Part shown: piece by piece, positions 52,002 through 53,589 of the stretch | How the letters are laid out: the number at the start of each line of letters is the position of its first letter | Position numbering within the stretch: the first letter of the stretch is position 1 | Origin: Clostridiales bacterium | GTDB taxonomy: Bacteria; Bacillota; Clostridia; Peptostreptococcales; Anaerovoracaceae | Length of the DNA stretch: 53,589 nt | Assembly (NCBI GenBank): GCA_015258265.1 | Contig: JABZIP010000009.1 | Span: 1 to 53,589 of the forward strand | Direction: 5' to 3' | Position numbers and translations under genes: made by a program | Notes under the pieces: model-generated | What the model was told of the DNA's origin: nothing | Seen by the model: only the letters and a program-made list of their open reading frames with translations | The model's database searches: none

Positions 52002-52622
52002 ATGAAGATTATTACTATAAGTCGTGAATTCGGTTCAGGGGGAAGAGAAGTTGGAAAACGACTTTCTGAGCTTCTCGGATTTGATTATTATGATAGTGAA
52101 ATATTGACGGTTGTTGCGAATCATAGCGGTATGAATCCTGAATATGTCGAAAACAAATTGGCTAATCACGGTTGGGAGGCATTCCCGCTTACATATAGAG
52201 GAACACTGGAATCCATGGATTATGCAAGAGCAGGGGATATTTCTTTGCTGCTGAAGCAAAAAGAAGTGCTTGAAGAAATTGCGACACTTGGTAAAAACTG
52301 TGTAATAATTGGAAGAAATTCGGATGTCATATTGAAGGAGTATAATCCTTTTAATATTTTTGTATGTGCAGATATGGAAGCTAAGATTAGGCGATGCATG
52401 GAAAGAGAGGCTGAAGACGGCAGCCTAACTGAAAGAGATTTGGTTAAAAAGATGAAGCAAATTGACAAGCAGCGTGCACAAACCAGAGCTATATTATCGG
52501 GATCTGCTTGGGGTAAGAGAGAAGCGTATCATTTGATCGTGAATACTACCGATTGGGAGATTAAGGAACTGGTACCGGCGCTTGCGGACTTTGCTAATAG
52601 TTGGTTTAATAAAGAAAAATAA
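52002..52622 (+). CDS. Cytidylate kinase-like protein
   Basis: 206 residues. The P-loop SREFGSGGREVGKRL is at residues 7-21 and an arginine-rich lid near 110-150 (RRCMEREAEDGSLTERDL) matches the cytidylate-kinase-like family (CMK-like P-loop kinases). These proteins resemble CMP kinase, but many lack proven activity. No link to the choline operon is evident: it follows a terminator by ~180 bp. ATG with GAGGAAAATTGT ahead. Confidence 0.85.
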   Translation: MKIITISREFGSGGREVGKRLSELLGFDYYDSEILTVVANHSGMNPEYVENKLANHGWEAFPLTYRGTLESMDYARAGDISLLLKQKEVLEEIATLGKNCVIIGRNSDVILKEYNPFNIFVCADMEAKIRRCMEREAEDGSLTERDLVKKMKQIDKQRAQTRAILSGSAWGKREAYHLIVNTTDWEIKELVPALADFANSWFNKEK

Positions 52623-52732
52623 TTTTATTACAAAATAATGCAAAATATTTCAAAGGTATGAGATGTTGAAATTTCAACACTAAACGACAAGACTATACAA
52701 AAACTTAACACCAACGCATTATAATTACAGGC

Positions 52733-52761
52733 TTGACAAATAATTCCTAGCATGGTATAAT
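52733..52761 (+). promoter_or_regulatory. Consensus promoter of the AbrB-type regulator
   Basis: Perfect TTGACA, 17-bp spacer ending TGG, perfect TATAAT (extended -10), 59 bp ahead of the start codon. One of the strongest promoters in the window. Confidence 0.85.
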
Positions 52762-52819
52762 TAATATCAAATGTGATGGAAAAAATAATATTTATTAAAA
52801 TGTAATGGAGGTAAAGAAA

Positions 52820-53062
52820 ATGAAGGCTACAGGAATTGTTAGAAAAGTTGATGATTTAGGTAGAATTGTTATTCCTATCGAATTGAGAAGAACATTGGAT
52901 ATCGAAATAAAGGATGCTATCGAAATTTTTGTTGACGGGGAGTACATTATGCTCAAAAAATACGAGCCTACATGTGTATTCTGCGGAAATGCTGCAAATG
53001 TAAAGAGAATTGAAGAGAAAAACATTTGTGCTGACTGTATCACTAAAATTAAGAATATTTAA
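52820..53062 (+). CDS. AbrB/SpoVT-type transition-state regulator
   Basis: 80 residues from ATG 52820 with TGGAGG at 8 bp (the ATG at 52805 overlaps the Shine-Dalgarno). The N-terminal SpoVT/AbrB swapped-hairpin DNA-binding domain reads GIVRKVDDLGRIVIPIELRR and the tail carries a double CxxC (CVFC near residue 53, CADC near 74), likely zinc-binding, as seen in clostridial AbrB homologues. It regulates growth-phase genes; targets are unknown. Its strong promoter fits an abundant regulator. Confidence 0.92.
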   Translation: MKATGIVRKVDDLGRIVIPIELRRTLDIEIKDAIEIFVDGEYIMLKKYEPTCVFCGNAANVKRIEEKNICADCITKIKNI

Positions 53063-53110
53063 TGCAGCAATTTATAAAATAATAGCTTATTAAAAAAAGG
53101 AGGGAACGCA

Positions 53111-53236
53111 ATGAAAACTATTGCAAAGGTAAATCTAATCTTATCAATAATCGGCGTATGTATAGGTACTACTATTTTGGTACTTTCTGCTATTACAACT
53201 GCAAAATCTTCTAAAAATAAGCTGGATGTTCTCTAA
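53111..53236 (+). CDS. Very small membrane protein (41 residues)
   Basis: 41 codons beginning MKTIAKVNLIL, with a strong Shine-Dalgarno (AAAAAGGAGGGAACGCA). Residues about 7-29 form one hydrophobic span (NLILSIIGVCIGTTILVLSAI), with a short lysine-containing tail (AKSSKNKLDVL). No homologue recognised. It lies 48 bp after the AbrB gene and probably shares its transcript; a hairpin follows at 53285. Could be a regulatory membrane peptide. Confidence 0.65.
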   Translation: MKTIAKVNLILSIIGVCIGTTILVLSAITTAKSSKNKLDVL

Positions 53237-53284
53237 GCGCGGATTACAAACCGTGAAAGAACAAAATTAGTTAGAAAGATTATT

Positions 53285-53324
53285 TAGTTCGAAATGTTCG
53301 CGTTGAGCGTTTCGAACTATTTTT
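53285..53324 (+). terminator. Terminator after the 41-residue membrane protein gene
   Basis: TAGTTCGAAA (53285-53294) pairs with TTTCGAACTA (53310-53319) around a 15-base loop, then TTTTT. Confidence 0.8.
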
Positions 53325-53346
53325 GTTTTATGCGGGAGGGATAAAT

Positions 53347-53505
53347 ATGTCTTGCAAAATTTCAAAAGATTATTATGACAAACTCAATATGAAAAAGCGA
53401 CTTATCAAATATTTGGTGTATTTTACTACAGCGTCTTTTGCATTGTTGTTTCTTATTTTGGGATGGGTGTTTTTCATGTGCCTAATGGCAATGATACGGC
53501 ACTAA
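53347..53505 (+). CDS. Small single-span membrane protein (52 residues)
   Basis: 52 residues from ATG 53347 (GCGGGAGGGATAAAT ahead). The first ~22 residues are charged and basic (SCKISKDYYDKLNMKKRLIK), followed by a hydrophobic span (YLVYFTTASFALLFLILGWVFFMCLMAMI). No homologue recognised. It lies after a terminator, with no clear promoter of its own seen, so it may depend on readthrough. Similar size and placing to the 41-residue protein. Confidence 0.6.
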   Translation: MSCKISKDYYDKLNMKKRLIKYLVYFTTASFALLFLILGWVFFMCLMAMIRH

Positions 53506-53547
53506 ATGAATTTTGTTAATAAAAACTCAAAAAATCAAAAAAAGTGA

Positions 53548-53579
53548 TTGACAAGTAGGCAAGAGTTTGTTAATATAAT
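53548..53579 (+). promoter_or_regulatory. Promoter of a gene beyond the window
   Basis: Perfect TTGACA (53548-53553) with TAATAT at 17 bp or TATAAT at 20 bp. The gene it serves lies to the right of the window. Confidence 0.6.
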
Positions 53580-53589
53580 ATAGCTGTCG

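Noticed and set aside
1..53589. CRISPR arrays, tRNA or rRNA genes, insertion sequences or prophage genes
   Set aside because: No spaced repeat arrays, cloverleaf sequences, transposase or phage motifs were seen in either strand.

Overview
The window is a stretch of low-GC, anaerobic Firmicute-type chromosome. This rests on the strong Shine-Dalgarno sites (AGGAGG), sigma-A type promoters, frequent TTG/GTG starts, gene content such as the plsX-rnc-smc-ftsY run, a glycyl-radical enzyme system, an AbrB/SpoVT-type regulator and zinc-type L32. A member of the Clostridia is most likely. Genus cannot be told from the sequence. No tRNA, rRNA, CRISPR array, insertion sequence or prophage gene was seen.

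Layout. 1-7.5 kb: the 3' half of an RND efflux pump gene, converging on a hom/SEC-C pair; then greA-lysS and a large chemoreceptor gene. 7.6-13.2 kb: a cobalamin riboswitch with its own terminator, followed by a five-gene peptide/nickel-type ABC importer. 13.2-28.4 kb: a MATE exporter, glyA, and a tightly packed housekeeping run plsX-rnc-smc-ftsY-der-plsY-gpsA-miaB-NSS transporter, then rpmF with its own promoter. 28.5-35.4 kb: a seven-gene reverse-strand operon (pepF, nadK, RluA-type synthase, an unrecognised protein, a radical SAM protein, an ACT protein and a UPF0210 protein). 35.4-37.3 kb: a decayed GGDEF fragment, a dimethylargininase-type hydrolase and a divergent flavin reductase. 37.3-40.7 kb: a four-gene unit of TPR protein, nucleotidyltransferase-fold protein (DUF4037 type), DUF4125-type protein and MerR regulator, closed by two hairpins.

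41.0-51.8 kb is the main accessory feature: a choline-degrading bacterial microcompartment operon. It holds a DMT-type membrane transporter, an unknown 89-residue protein, two BMC-H shell proteins, an aldehyde dehydrogenase homologue that has lost its catalytic cysteine, choline trimethylamine-lyase CutC and its activase CutD, a EutS/PduU-type shell protein, EutP, EutQ, an apparently intact CoA-acylating aldehyde dehydrogenase with a C-terminal targeting helix, and a third BMC-H protein. It ends at a strong terminator. Choline would enter, be cleaved by CutC to trimethylamine plus acetaldehyde inside the shell, and the acetaldehyde would be oxidised to acetyl-CoA. No pentameric vertex protein, phosphotransacetylase or alcohol dehydrogenase is encoded in the window, so these must come from elsewhere. 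The promoter ahead of the operon has a 20-bp spacer with a palindrome in it, the layout that MerR-family activators use, and a MerR gene lies just upstream.

51.8-53.6 kb: a cytidylate-kinase-like protein, an AbrB-type regulator under a consensus promoter, two very small single-span membrane proteins, and the promoter of a gene beyond the window.

The points most worth a second look are the Cys-to-Ser and Asn-to-Ser changes in the first aldehyde dehydrogenase, the missing vertex protein, the MerR-type promoter, the TPR/DUF4037/DUF4125/MerR unit, and the 89-residue orphan in the shell operon.
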